Assembly: GCF_016864015.1 (NCBI RefSeq)
Contig: NZ_CP045067.1
Span: 3,110,001-3,174,000, forward strand
DNA from: Lacinutrix sp. WUR7
GTDB lineage: Bacteria; Bacteroidota; Bacteroidia; Flavobacteriales; Flavobacteriaceae
Reading direction: 5' to 3'
DNA: 64,000 nt
Both the position numbers and the translations under genes were made by a program. This document shows, piece by piece, positions 52,709 through 61,132 of this stretch (the first letter of the stretch is position 1; each line of letters opens with the position of its first letter). A model generated the notes under the pieces. That model was not told the origin of the DNA. It searched no databases and worked only from the letters and a program-made list of their open reading frames with translations.

Positions 52709-53341
52709 TTATTCAATTACAGTTACTAATTCTTCCATAGGTTTTCTAACCTTAACTAAGTTTACTAACCAATCTGCATCTTCTTTTCTATAACCAATAG
52801 GTAGCATTACAGCACTACGTAAACCTTTTTCACGTAAGCCTAAAATTTCATCTACAGCAGCAGGATCAAAACCTTCTAATGGAGTTGCGTCAACCCCTTC
52901 AAAAGCAGCGGCAGTTAATGCTTCCGTAAAAGCAATGTATGCTTGTCTTGCAGCGTGGTTAAAGTTTTCTTCGGCGTCTTTTTGAGGATACATCCCTAAT
53001 AACATCTGACGGTAGTTTTCCCAACCTTCATTTTCAAATCCGCGAATTTCATTTGTTAAATCAAACATATGGTTTATACGGGCTTCCGTATAAGTGTCCC
53101 AAGCTGCAAATACTAAAAGATGAGAACAGTCTGTAATTACAGATTGGTTCCAAGCAATTGGTTTAATTTTTTCTTTCACTTCTTGATTTTTAATTACAAA
53201 AATCTCGAAAGGTTGTAATCCGCTTGACGTTGGTGCTAAACGAGCAGCTTCTAAAATACGTTCTATTTTATCTTCAGCTACTTTTTTTCCATTCATTGCT
53301 TTTGCTGCGTATCTCCACTTTAATTTATCTAATAATTCCAT
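52709..53341 (-). CDS. Nitroreductase-family NAD(P)H-dependent oxidoreductase
   Basis: A 210-residue flavoenzyme: LKWRYAAKAMNGKKV, ARLAPTSSGLQPFEIFVI (FMN site), AFEGVDATPLEGFDPAAVDEILGL and MLPIGYR. It is related to, but clearly distinct from, the two NfsB-like paralogues at 13018 and 17049. It sits in a TetR-headed operon between an atypical SDR and an MDR enzyme. Confidence 0.9.
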   Translation of the reverse strand: MELLDKLKWRYAAKAMNGKKVAEDKIERILEAARLAPTSSGLQPFEIFVIKNQEVKEKIKPIAWNQSVITDCSHLLVFAAWDTYTEARINHMFDLTNEIRGFENEGWENYRQMLLGMYPQKDAEENFNHAARQAYIAFTEALTAAAFEGVDATPLEGFDPAAVDEILGLREKGLRSAVMLPIGYRKEDADWLVNLVKVRKPMEELVTVIE

Positions 53342-53357
53342 ACGTTCAATTGTGTTT

Positions 53358-54023
53358 TTATGTATTTTTTGTTATTCTTTTAATATCGTTTGAAGTAATA
53401 ATAACTTCGGCATGACTTGTACTATTGGCTAAGTTTATCATTGCCTGAGCAATATCTTCAGGTTCTGTTATTTTGTATTGCTTCAGTTTTCCTATAAATA
53501 AAGGTTGAATCACTTTAAAAATGGCTAATCCAATTTTTTCAAGTGTTCTTCTTTCTTCACGTTTTCCTCCAATTAATGAAGGTCTAAAAATGAAGGTGTT
53601 TTTGATGTTTTGTTTTTGAACATCACGTTCCATTTCTCCTTTTGTTTTATTGTAAAACACTGGACTTTTTGCATTTGCTCCTAATGCGGAAACCACTAAA
53701 AAAGTTGGAATATTATTTTCTTTAGCAAGCTTTGCCGCAGCAACAGGAATACCATAATCTATTTGTTTATAAACTTCTTTATCTGGTGTTTTTGCTTTCG
53801 TTGTGCCAATACAACAGTAAACTTCGTCTGCTGTAAAATCGGATTTAAATTGCTCTAGTTTTAATAAATCACCAATAAATTGAGTGACTTCAGAGGGTAA
53901 ACCTTCCATTTTAGAACGCGAAAACAACTTGATACTTTTATACGTATTGTCGGCTATTAATTTTTGAAGTAAAATATTTCCTGTTAATCCGGAAGCACCT
54001 AAAATAATTGCTGTTTTTTTCAT
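53358..54023 (-). CDS. NAD(P)H-binding atypical SDR (HTATIP2/YbjT-like)
   Basis: A 221-residue Rossmann protein: AIILGASGLTGNILLQKLI, KLFSRS, VYCCIGTTKAKTPDKE, YGIPVAAAKLAKENNIPTFLVVSALGANAKSPVFYNKTKGEMERDV and FRPSLIGGKREE. This is the TIP30/CC3-like oxidoreductase pattern. It starts one base after the TetR stop; substrate unknown. Confidence 0.88.
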   Translation of the reverse strand: MKKTAIILGASGLTGNILLQKLIADNTYKSIKLFSRSKMEGLPSEVTQFIGDLLKLEQFKSDFTADEVYCCIGTTKAKTPDKEVYKQIDYGIPVAAAKLAKENNIPTFLVVSALGANAKSPVFYNKTKGEMERDVQKQNIKNTFIFRPSLIGGKREERRTLEKIGLAIFKVIQPLFIGKLKQYKITEPEDIAQAMINLANSTSHAEVIITSNDIKRITKNT

Positions 54024-54024
54024 A

Positions 54025-54609
54025 TTATTGACATACTTTTATACTGCTCCAAGCAGATTGATAGGCTTCTTCTAAATGGGTTTTATCTAATTGAAATGCA
54101 CCACGTTTTTGGATATTCATTAAAAATGATAACGGATTTATAGAATAGGCATATAATAAATAATCGGATAATGGTTTAATAATGCCTTCTTTTTTACCAC
54201 GAGCCCAAAGATCGAGTAGTGGTTGTAGGTGTTTGATTCCTTCCTGTCTGCTTACTTCATCAATCATTGGTGTATTATCACATTGTGCTAAAAAAATAGC
54301 GTGTTCACATTCCTTTAATTTAAAATCTGCAATACGTTTCCAAATGTGTTCAAAACCAGCTTCAACAGATAGGTTGGTATTAAATTCCGCGAAAGCATAG
54401 TTTGTATATTCTGCTTTTACTTCTATATACGTTTGGTTAACTAAATCCTGCTTATTTTCAAAATACAAATAAATTGTAGCAGGAGAAACGTTAGCCATTT
54501 TGGCAATTTTACTCATTGGTGTAGCATGAAAACCATTGTTGTTAACCAACTCGATAGTTGCCTTAACCAATGCATTGCGTTTATCTATACTTTTCTGAAG
54601 TTTTGCCAT
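54025..54609 (-). CDS. TetR-family regulator of the oxidoreductase cluster
   Basis: A 194-residue regulator: LVKATIELVNNNGFHATPMSKIAKMANVSPATIYLYFENKQDLVNQTYIEVK is the TetR helix-turn-helix, followed by an FadR/YsiA-like helical ligand domain. It is the first gene of the minus-strand unit, with a -7-like box and a 6-2-6 palindrome just upstream, so autoregulation and control of the downstream oxidoreductases are likely. Confidence 0.9.
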   Translation of the reverse strand: MAKLQKSIDKRNALVKATIELVNNNGFHATPMSKIAKMANVSPATIYLYFENKQDLVNQTYIEVKAEYTNYAFAEFNTNLSVEAGFEHIWKRIADFKLKECEHAIFLAQCDNTPMIDEVSRQEGIKHLQPLLDLWARGKKEGIIKPLSDYLLYAYSINPLSFLMNIQKRGAFQLDKTHLEEAYQSAWSSIKVCQ

Positions 54610-54627
54610 TATGATTTAATTCTTATA

Positions 54628-54656
54628 CAAAGATATATAAAAAATGAATGTTCATT
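54628..54656 (-). promoter_or_regulatory. TetR gene promoter element and operator
   Basis: TATCTTTG on the minus strand (54635-54628) fits a -7 box 19 bases from the start. AATGAA-TG-TTCATT (54643-54656) is a palindrome of the kind bound by TetR proteins, lying between the -7 box and the expected -33 region. Confidence 0.6.
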
Positions 54657-54745
54657 CTTTTTTTAACAAAAATTTATAAATGGTTTATTCAAGTGGAATT
54701 AAATTGGAATAGTATATGGGGTATAGCGAGCAATAATGCTTTTGT

Positions 54746-55483
54746 TTAAATATATTTCTCTTTAACATCTTTTACATCTAAAACATTAGTTTCGGAAACA
54801 AATTTCATTAATAGATATATCGATAAGATATTACAAACAATAATTAACACGGTAAATGTTTTGTTATAAATAAAAAACTCATTGATAGGAGATAAACAGA
54901 TTTGAAAAATATAAAAAATCCCAGAAGCTAATAGAACAACTACATTATTGTACATATTATTCACATAAATCATAGCAAATGTAAGTGCATAAATTAGTAA
55001 AAAGAAGATACACAAAAAGGTAAAAAAGAACATGTTACCAGGAATGAAATCTATTATAAGTTCTAGAACGGCAAAAATTAAATAACTAACTAATATAAAT
55101 CCGGTTAAGAAGGGAAAAGTTAATAATGACTTTAATTTGGTTTTAGATAAATATCCTCTAAGAACAAGTGTAGTGCAAAATAAAAACAAAGATGTAGCTA
55201 TAGTAATCCACATAAAATAATCTTCAAAATTATAAAGAGATAAAACATTGGAAACAAGTATTGCTAGTAAAGCAAAAATAAAAAGGGGTTTTGTTTCTTT
55301 TTTAGCAACACTAATATACTTTAAAATAATAGTAAAAATAACAACTGGTATTACATAGACTAAGTCCTTTTTATCCATGGCAATACTTACTACTAAAGAA
55401 GCCAAAAAAGACAAAGAAAATAAAACATCATAAACAGTAATTTTTTTAAAAAAACTACGTGTAATTGATTTCTTTTTAGACAT
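54746..55483 (-). CDS. Multi-pass membrane protein of unknown function
   Basis: A 245-residue, very hydrophobic protein with a basic N-terminus (MSKKKSITRSFFKK) and about eight transmembrane helices; the C-terminal 20 residues are charged. Helix number and length resemble the YhhN/lysoplasmalogenase family, but I see no diagnostic motif, so this is only a suggestion. It stands alone, about 250 bases from the divergent patatin gene; that gap shows no clear element. Confidence 0.65.
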   Translation of the reverse strand: MSKKKSITRSFFKKITVYDVLFSLSFLASLVVSIAMDKKDLVYVIPVVIFTIILKYISVAKKETKPLFIFALLAILVSNVLSLYNFEDYFMWITIATSLFLFCTTLVLRGYLSKTKLKSLLTFPFLTGFILVSYLIFAVLELIIDFIPGNMFFFTFLCIFFLLIYALTFAMIYVNNMYNNVVVLLASGIFYIFQICLSPINEFFIYNKTFTVLIIVCNILSIYLLMKFVSETNVLDVKDVKEKYI

Positions 55484-55735
55484 TTAAGGGGAGGATTAAT
55501 ATTTAATATGGTATGAAGATAGAATTAAAATACGTCAAAAAAAAGAGAATTCTGAATTTAGAATCAATCTTTAATAAAAGGATTATTTTCTAAATAAAAC
55601 TCCAGTCATTAAAAGAAAAAAAAGAATGTAAAAAAGTTTCCATTTACCAATATTATGAAATAATCAGGTACTTCTACTTATACCCAAAGCGTAATTAATA
55701 ACTATCTTTAAGGTCAATTAATTGTTATTATTTTT

Positions 55736-57436
55736 ATGCCTCAGAAAACAAAAATACAGCCAGAATTTATACCCTTTGAAAATATAGGTCTTTGCTTTAG
55801 TGGTGGTGGTTATCGAGCTACTTTTTTTGCTTTAGGAATATTATCTTATTTAGATCACGTAAGCTATAAAAGTAAATCGTTATTGCAATCAGTAAAAGCA
55901 TTAAGCACAGTAAGTGGAGGTACACTAACGGGAGTTGCTTTTGCTAAGGCGGTTCAAGATCCCGATTATAATTTCAAAGATTTTTTTAAAAACTTCTATG
56001 CTACCTTTACTCCAGAAAATGATGTGCTTTTAAAAACAGCTATTAGTAAACTAGAAAACGATAGCGTTTGGAAAGCAAATCCCTATAAAAATAGATCGCT
56101 AATTAATGCATTTGCCTTGACCTATCAAGAAATACCAATCTTTGAAGGTTCTTTTCAACACTTTAAAGAGGATAAAATCAAACATTTAGAACAGGTTTGT
56201 TTTAATGCTACCGATTTTTCTTTCGGATTAACCTATCGTTTTCAAAACAAAGGATACTTTGGTAATAATCCGTTATACAAAAACAATCAAAAACAAATAA
56301 ATGCTTTGCGTAATGAAGTAATGTTAGGAGATGTTATTGCATCTTCTTCTTGTTTTCCGGTAGGATTTGAACCTTTAGTATTTCCAGACGACTATTTCGA
56401 CAACCATAACAGTCCGGCTTACAAAAACTTAAAAGGATTAGATAATTTTATAGACGGTGTTGGTATTATGGATGGAGGCATTGCAGATAACCAAGGAATT
56501 GGTAGTATGATGCTTATTAACGAAAGAATGGAGAGAACAAAAAAAGGCCTTGACCTAATTATCGTTAATGACGTAGGAAGCTATAAAATGAAACCTTGGC
56601 AACAAGATACTACCAAAATAGAAAAAAGTTCTACAGTAAAACGTGTAATCAATAAAATACTACAGTACTTTACTATAAAACCGCTGTATTGGATAACATT
56701 TATAGTGGGTTTACTTATTTTGATTTTAAATAATATGAGCGTTTTTGGTAGTCAAGATTATACAGGTTTGTACATTTTAGGAGGTGCCATTTTTGGAATT
56801 GGTTTATTATTAACTGCATTTGGCTTAGTGGCTTCCGTGATTAAATCTTCTGTGACATCTAGGTTAAAAACACTATTTAAAAAGAATGTTCCAGAACCAT
56901 TGTTAGAGGATATAGTCACCTTTAAAAAATTAGATATTAGTTTAATTCAAGTGATGCTTTCCGATAGATTAACATCTGCAATGACAATGATAAATGATGT
57001 GTTTCTAAAACAAATGCGACGTATTAATTATGATTTGTTTTACTCTAAAAGTGAATTAAATAACAAGCGTATTACAGCTACTGTTTACAAATTAAATGGG
57101 AAAATTTCACCTTATAGTAATAGTTCAGGCTATAATAAGGATATAAAACCCATGCCAAGTAAAAGCTTAGAGAGTGTTTGTTTGACGGCTTCGGAAACAC
57201 CTACAACATTATGGTGGGACAAAACAGATGTAGCCAAAAATAGAATGGAGACTTTAGTGGCTTGCGGACAATTCACCGTTTGCTATGAACTTATGGATTA
57301 CATTTTAAAACTAAAAGCAGATCCGGAGAATACCATCACCGACTTTACCGAAATCGATAAATTATACGCCGCTTTGCAAACCGATTGGAAAGCATTTAAC
57401 AAGCATCCCTTGTGGTTGGTGGAAGCGTTGAAATAA
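55736..57436 (+). CDS. Patatin-like phospholipase with internal membrane hairpin
   Basis: A 566-residue protein. The N-terminal half is patatin-like: GLCFSGGGYRATFFALG (oxyanion GGGYR), LSTVSGGTLTG (nucleophile Ser in VSGG) and IMDGGIADNQG (catalytic Asp in DGG). Two hydrophobic helices follow (about 318-338 and 345-370: PLYWITFIVGLLILIL; YILGGAIFGIGLLLTAFG). The C-terminal cytosolic part has LVACGQFTVCYELMDYILKLK. The dyad is complete, so lipid acyl hydrolase activity is likely at the inner membrane. The membrane hairpin inside a patatin protein is less common. Confidence 0.85.
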   Translation: MPQKTKIQPEFIPFENIGLCFSGGGYRATFFALGILSYLDHVSYKSKSLLQSVKALSTVSGGTLTGVAFAKAVQDPDYNFKDFFKNFYATFTPENDVLLKTAISKLENDSVWKANPYKNRSLINAFALTYQEIPIFEGSFQHFKEDKIKHLEQVCFNATDFSFGLTYRFQNKGYFGNNPLYKNNQKQINALRNEVMLGDVIASSSCFPVGFEPLVFPDDYFDNHNSPAYKNLKGLDNFIDGVGIMDGGIADNQGIGSMMLINERMERTKKGLDLIIVNDVGSYKMKPWQQDTTKIEKSSTVKRVINKILQYFTIKPLYWITFIVGLLILILNNMSVFGSQDYTGLYILGGAIFGIGLLLTAFGLVASVIKSSVTSRLKTLFKKNVPEPLLEDIVTFKKLDISLIQVMLSDRLTSAMTMINDVFLKQMRRINYDLFYSKSELNNKRITATVYKLNGKISPYSNSSGYNKDIKPMPSKSLESVCLTASETPTTLWWDKTDVAKNRMETLVACGQFTVCYELMDYILKLKADPENTITDFTEIDKLYAALQTDWKAFNKHPLWLVEALK

Positions 57437-57499
57437 GTAGCATTAGTTATTTTAATATAGAAGTAATAACCGAATATAAATAGAAAAATATGTCGTGCG

Positions 57500-58402
57500 T
57501 TAATTAGAATATAAAATTAAAAACACACCAATCAGAATACCAAATAACGGAATCAATTTCTTGCGCTTGTTTTTCTCTTTAAATACCAAACCTCCAATCA
57601 CTACAGCGATTATTAACTGACTTCTTTTTATAGCAGATAATAACATAATTAAAGCATCCAGATCCTGTAGCGCTTTAAAGTAAAAATAATCTGCAGCAAC
57701 CAATAAAACACCAACAGCAATGATGGTCCAACGAAATGTAAATGCTTTTCGTTTTTCAGCAAAAGGAAACCAGGTCACCGATAAAATAAACAATAGAATG
57801 AGAACCGTATACCAGCAAAACCAGAATTGTAAGGTTTGCGGATTTAAGGCTAAATTCTGAATTAAAAACTTATCATATAAACCGCTAGAAGCACCTAAGA
57901 AAGTTGCAGCAATAATGGCAAAGATCCATTTATTCCTCTTAAAGTTTATGCCTTCTTTTTTTCCTATTTTAGAATATAGTATCACAGAAAAAATAATAAG
58001 AAAAAATCCAATCCATTGTAAAAAATTAGGTGTTTCCTTATAAATTAATATAGCACCTATAAAAGTAAAAAACGGACCAGCAGAGCGTATTGGAGTCACA
58101 ATAGTAATTGGCAAATGCTTTAAAGCTTGATATGCTAATATCCACGAACAAGCCATAATCATCGATTTTATAAAAATAAAACCATGTATTTTCCAAGGAA
58201 TACTTGTAATATGTAATCCTATTTCTTTGGTATATTCTGGAAAATAAATGGAGCCAATAAATAACGGAAGCAATAACAAAAAACCAGAACCAATAGTACC
58301 TAACAATACAGGAAATACTTCATTGCCTTGTACTGCATGCTTTTTACACAGATTGTGTAATCCTAAAAAAAGAGCCGCCAATAAACCTAAATACATCCAC
58401 AT
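57500..58402 (-). CDS. EamA/DMT-family transporter
   Basis: A 300-residue protein with ten transmembrane helices in two EamA repeats (MYLGLLAALFLGLHNLCKKHA; IFAIIAATFLGASSGLYDKFLI). The first repeat contains QALKHLPITIVTPIRSAGPFFTF. DMT carriers export or import metabolites; substrate unknown. A broken second copy lies at 62600-62917. Convergent with the patatin gene. Confidence 0.9.
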   Translation of the reverse strand: MWMYLGLLAALFLGLHNLCKKHAVQGNEVFPVLLGTIGSGFLLLLPLFIGSIYFPEYTKEIGLHITSIPWKIHGFIFIKSMIMACSWILAYQALKHLPITIVTPIRSAGPFFTFIGAILIYKETPNFLQWIGFFLIIFSVILYSKIGKKEGINFKRNKWIFAIIAATFLGASSGLYDKFLIQNLALNPQTLQFWFCWYTVLILLFILSVTWFPFAEKRKAFTFRWTIIAVGVLLVAADYFYFKALQDLDALIMLLSAIKRSQLIIAVVIGGLVFKEKNKRKKLIPLFGILIGVFLILYSN

Positions 58403-58741
58403 GGCGCGAATATAGTTTTTTAATGGATTTTGTAATTATAATGTGATATGATTTTTATAAGCTTCATGAAAAAACACAAGAACTCCGATGTTTTAGCAGA
58501 AAGCAGATATTACTCTTAGTCTTGAAGAAGTAAACATATAAGTTATAAGCGCATGCTAAAAAGCGATGTGAAATACAGATTTGTTATTAATATGAAGTCT
58601 TTAAAAGAGCAATAGTCTACTGTTTATTAAATATAACGCTGTAAAACAATCGATTAAAACAATAAAAATAAAGATGCCAAGTGAAATTAATTTTCAATAA
58701 ATTGAAAATTAGTTAATTAATTAGTTGCTTCTTACAATTAT
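58403..58741. other. Long non-coding gap upstream of first cold-shock gene
   Basis: No open frame with a credible start and no RNA family was recognised here. The notable element is a perfect inverted repeat, TAATTTTCAAT-AA-ATTGAAAATTA at 58688-58711, about 30 bases upstream of the cold-shock promoter. It could be an activator site or a small hairpin. Confidence 0.5.
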
Positions 58742-58756
58742 TGGCACCATCTTTGC
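58742..58756 (+). promoter_or_regulatory. Sigma-54-like promoter of first cold-shock gene
   Basis: TGGCAC-CATCT-TTGC matches the -24/-12 consensus exactly and lies 36 bases before the ATG at 58792. CATCTTTG inside it also approaches the housekeeping -7 box (TAnnTTTG), with a TTG 20 bases upstream, so both readings are possible. Confidence 0.5.
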
Positions 58757-58791
58757 CTAGTATTAAAATAATAATAATAAATTACATTACA

Positions 58792-58983
58792 ATGAACAAA
58801 GGAACAGTAAAATTTTTCAACGACACTAAAGGTTTTGGATTCATCACTGAAGAAGGAGTTGATAAAGACCACTTCGTACACATTTCTGGATTAATCGATG
58901 AGATTAGAGAAGGTGACCAAGTAGAGTTTGACTTACAAGAAGGAAACAAAGGATTAAATGCAGTTAACGTAAAAGTTATCTAA
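58792..58983 (+). CDS. cspA: Cold-shock protein, copy 1
   Basis: A 63-residue CSD protein: KGTVKFFNDTKGFGFI (RNP1, GFGFI) and HFVHISGL (RNP2). It binds single-stranded RNA and DNA as a chaperone. ATG 58792 is chosen because it starts the fold exactly; an in-frame upstream TTG overlaps the promoter. It differs from copy 2 at only two residues (Asn2/Ser, Gln43/Glu). It is monocistronic with its own terminator. Confidence 0.95.
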   Translation: MNKGTVKFFNDTKGFGFITEEGVDKDHFVHISGLIDEIREGDQVEFDLQEGNKGLNAVNVKVI

Positions 58984-59006
58984 GACATATATACTTAAAG
59001 TTTTAC

Positions 59007-59040
59007 AAAGGCCTATCCATTTATTTGGATAGGCTTTTTT
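59007..59040 (+). terminator. Terminator of first cold-shock gene
   Basis: GCCTATCC with GGATAGGC, loop ATTTATTT, then six T. The 3' region from the stop codon to this hairpin is nearly identical to copy 2. Confidence 0.9.
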
Positions 59041-59102
59041 AGTTTGCATAGTTTAGGTTTCGAAAAGTGTCATTATCTTTGACGAAAAATTGAGGAATTG
59101 GT

Positions 59103-60638
59103 ATGAGTGAAAATAAATCGAATGTAGACATAGCATCTTGTATTACAACATTAGAGACGCTATTAGAAAATACCAATTTGCTTTTCGAATTACCCGAAGA
59201 ACAACGTATTGCACTTTATAAAGTCGCTGGCGAATTGTCTAGACCAAATCGGGATGAGTTTCAACGCAGACGTAAAGACGCTAAAAAAGCGGCAAAACGT
59301 AAAATGATTGCTAAAGATAAGCATGCTAGAAAAACTACAGGAATACGTTCTGCCAGAGAAGCTTCCTTGTTTGTCGCTCCAAAATTATTAGCAGCCGCTG
59401 CAATCCCAGACAAACCTTTAGAATTAGAATCTCCAAGAAACTGCTACGTTTGTAAAACCGTTTTCACACAATTACATCATTTTTATGATACTATGTGTAC
59501 CGAATGTGGCGATCTAAACTACGCGAAACGCTTTCAAACTACAGATTTAAAAGATCAAGTTGCCGTAATTACTGGTTCTAGATTAAAAATAGGATATCAT
59601 ATTACATTAATGTTATTGCGTTCTGGTGCAACTGTAGTTGCTACCACGCGTTTTCCTGCAGATTCTGCCATCCGTTTTTCTAAGGAAGAAGATTATAAAG
59701 ATTGGAGCGATCGTTTACATATTCACGGACTCGACTTAAGACATATTCCAAGTGTGGAGATTTTCTGTAATTATATAGAACAAAAATATAATCGCTTAGA
59801 TATTTTAATTAATAATGCAGCACAAACGGTAAGAAGACCTTCTGGTTTTTATTTCCATTTAATGGAAAATGAAAAGCTTCCTATTAATAAACTTCCAGAA
59901 TTAGCACAAACGCTTTTAAAAGATCACGAAAGTTGTTTAGAAGAATTAACAAGCTTAAGTGTTGGTCCTTCAAAAACCAATAAAAATAATGTATTGCCAG
60001 TAACTTGGCACGGACCAGAACCAGGAATTGGTTTACGAAATTCTGCAGAATTATCGCAAATCCCATACAGTTTTGATAACTCTTTACAAACGGCTGAAGT
60101 TTTTCCAGAAGGTAAATTAGATGCAGATTTACAACAAGTCGATTTAAGAAAAACCAACAGCTGGCGTTTAAAATTAGGTGAAATTGAAACTACAGAAATG
60201 GTAGAAGTACAGCTTGTTAATGCTGTTGCTCCCTTTGTTTTGTGTAATCGTTTGTCTAATGTAATGATGAAAGAGAACACCGGTAAGAAGCACATTATCA
60301 ACGTTTCAGCAATGGAAGGGAAGTTTCATAGATTTAAGAAAGTCGACAGGCATCCACATACCAATATGGCAAAAGCAGCGCTAAATATGTTAACGCATAC
60401 TTCGGCTTCTACCTTTGCTAAATCGGGTATTTATATGAATGCCGTAGATACCGGTTGGGTCACCGATGAAGATCCTGCAGCTTTATCTAAAAAGAAAGTG
60501 GAAGTACACGATTTTCAACCTCCTTTAGATATTGTGGATGGCGCAGCACGTGTTATGGATCCTTTAATAGATGGTATCAATACCGGAAAACATTGGTCTG
60601 GTAAATTCTTAAAAGACTACTTTCCTATTGATTGGTAG
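59103..60638 (+). CDS. Large SDR protein with zinc-finger-like N-terminus and missing catalytic Tyr
   Basis: 511 residues. The N-terminal 115 are helical and very basic ([14 protein letters not shown]), followed by [22 protein letters not shown], a CxxC...HH...CxxC knuckle. The SDR domain begins [23 protein letters not shown] (about 153) and has [11 protein letters not shown] and INVSAMEG (catalytic Ser). At the YxxxK position it reads TNMAK, so the Tyr is replaced by Thr. [12 protein letters not shown] follows. It may bind nucleotide without normal SDR catalysis, and the basic zinc-finger-like part suggests nucleic-acid or protein binding. It lies between the two cold-shock genes. Confidence 0.8.
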   Translation: MSENKSNVDIASCITTLETLLENTNLLFELPEEQRIALYKVAGELSRPNRDEFQRRRKDAKKAAKRKMIAKDKHARKTTGIRSAREASLFVAPKLLAAAAIPDKPLELESPRNCYVCKTVFTQLHHFYDTMCTECGDLNYAKRFQTTDLKDQVAVITGSRLKIGYHITLMLLRSGATVVATTRFPADSAIRFSKEEDYKDWSDRLHIHGLDLRHIPSVEIFCNYIEQKYNRLDILINNAAQTVRRPSGFYFHLMENEKLPINKLPELAQTLLKDHESCLEELTSLSVGPSKTNKNNVLPVTWHGPEPGIGLRNSAELSQIPYSFDNSLQTAEVFPEGKLDADLQQVDLRKTNSWRLKLGEIETTEMVEVQLVNAVAPFVLCNRLSNVMMKENTGKKHIINVSAMEGKFHRFKKVDRHPHTNMAKAALNMLTHTSASTFAKSGIYMNAVDTGWVTDEDPAALSKKKVEVHDFQPPLDIVDGAARVMDPLIDGINTGKHWSGKFLKDYFPIDW

Positions 60639-60787
60639 CATCATTTTGTGGTTTCGAACGTATAAAATAATTTGTTTTTGAAGCCATTTCCTGCTTTTCA
60701 CTATATCTTTTTTCTGAAAAAGAAAAAAGGATGCCGTTGCAATCAGGGCTAAACATATTTGCAAAGTTTAAGGGCCAATTAATTTTT

Positions 60788-60802
60788 TGGCACCATCTTT
60801 GC
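60788..60802 (+). promoter_or_regulatory. Sigma-54-like promoter of second cold-shock gene
   Basis: TGGCAC-CATCT-TTGC, identical to the element at 58742, 44 bases before the ATG at 60846. No TTG stands 20 bases upstream of the CATCTTTG here, so the housekeeping reading is weaker than at copy 1. Confidence 0.5.
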
Positions 60803-60845
60803 ATTCTATATAGTAATTATTAAAATTAAATATATTACAATTATT

Positions 60846-61037
60846 ATGAGTAAAGGAACAGTAAAATTTTTCAACGACACCAAAGGATTCGGATTTATCA
60901 CAGAAGAAGGAGTAGACAAAGATCATTTTGTACACATTTCAGGATTAATCGATGAGATTCGCGAAGGTGACGAAGTTGAATTCGATTTACAAGAAGGAAA
61001 CAAAGGACTAAATGCAGTTAACGTAAAAGTTATCTAA
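60846..61037 (+). CDS. cspA: Cold-shock protein, copy 2
   Basis: A 63-residue cold-shock-domain protein with RNP1 (GFGFI) and RNP2 (HFVHI), 61 of 63 residues identical to copy 1. The DNA differs mostly at third positions, so the duplication is not brand new or the protein is under strong selection. The upstream 16-mer TTGGCACCATCTTTGC and the 3' untranslated region are also shared. Confidence 0.95.
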   Translation: MSKGTVKFFNDTKGFGFITEEGVDKDHFVHISGLIDEIREGDEVEFDLQEGNKGLNAVNVKVI

Positions 61038-61060
61038 GACATATATACTTAAAGTTTTAC

Positions 61061-61094
61061 AAAAGCCCATCCATTTATTTGGATGGGCTTTTTT
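61061..61094 (+). terminator. Terminator of second cold-shock gene
   Basis: AAAAGCCCATCC with GGATGGGCTTTT, loop ATTTATTT, T run. One base pair differs from copy 1 by a compensated change (T-A to C-G). Confidence 0.9.
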
Positions 61095-61132
61095 ATGTTT
61101 ATACAATTGCCATATCAGGAAACAGAATCTTT

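Noticed and set aside
58742-58756. Certain assignment of the cold-shock promoters to sigma-54
   Set aside because: The match is exact, but CATCTTTG also approaches the housekeeping -7 box, so it is reported as a candidate rather than a fact.
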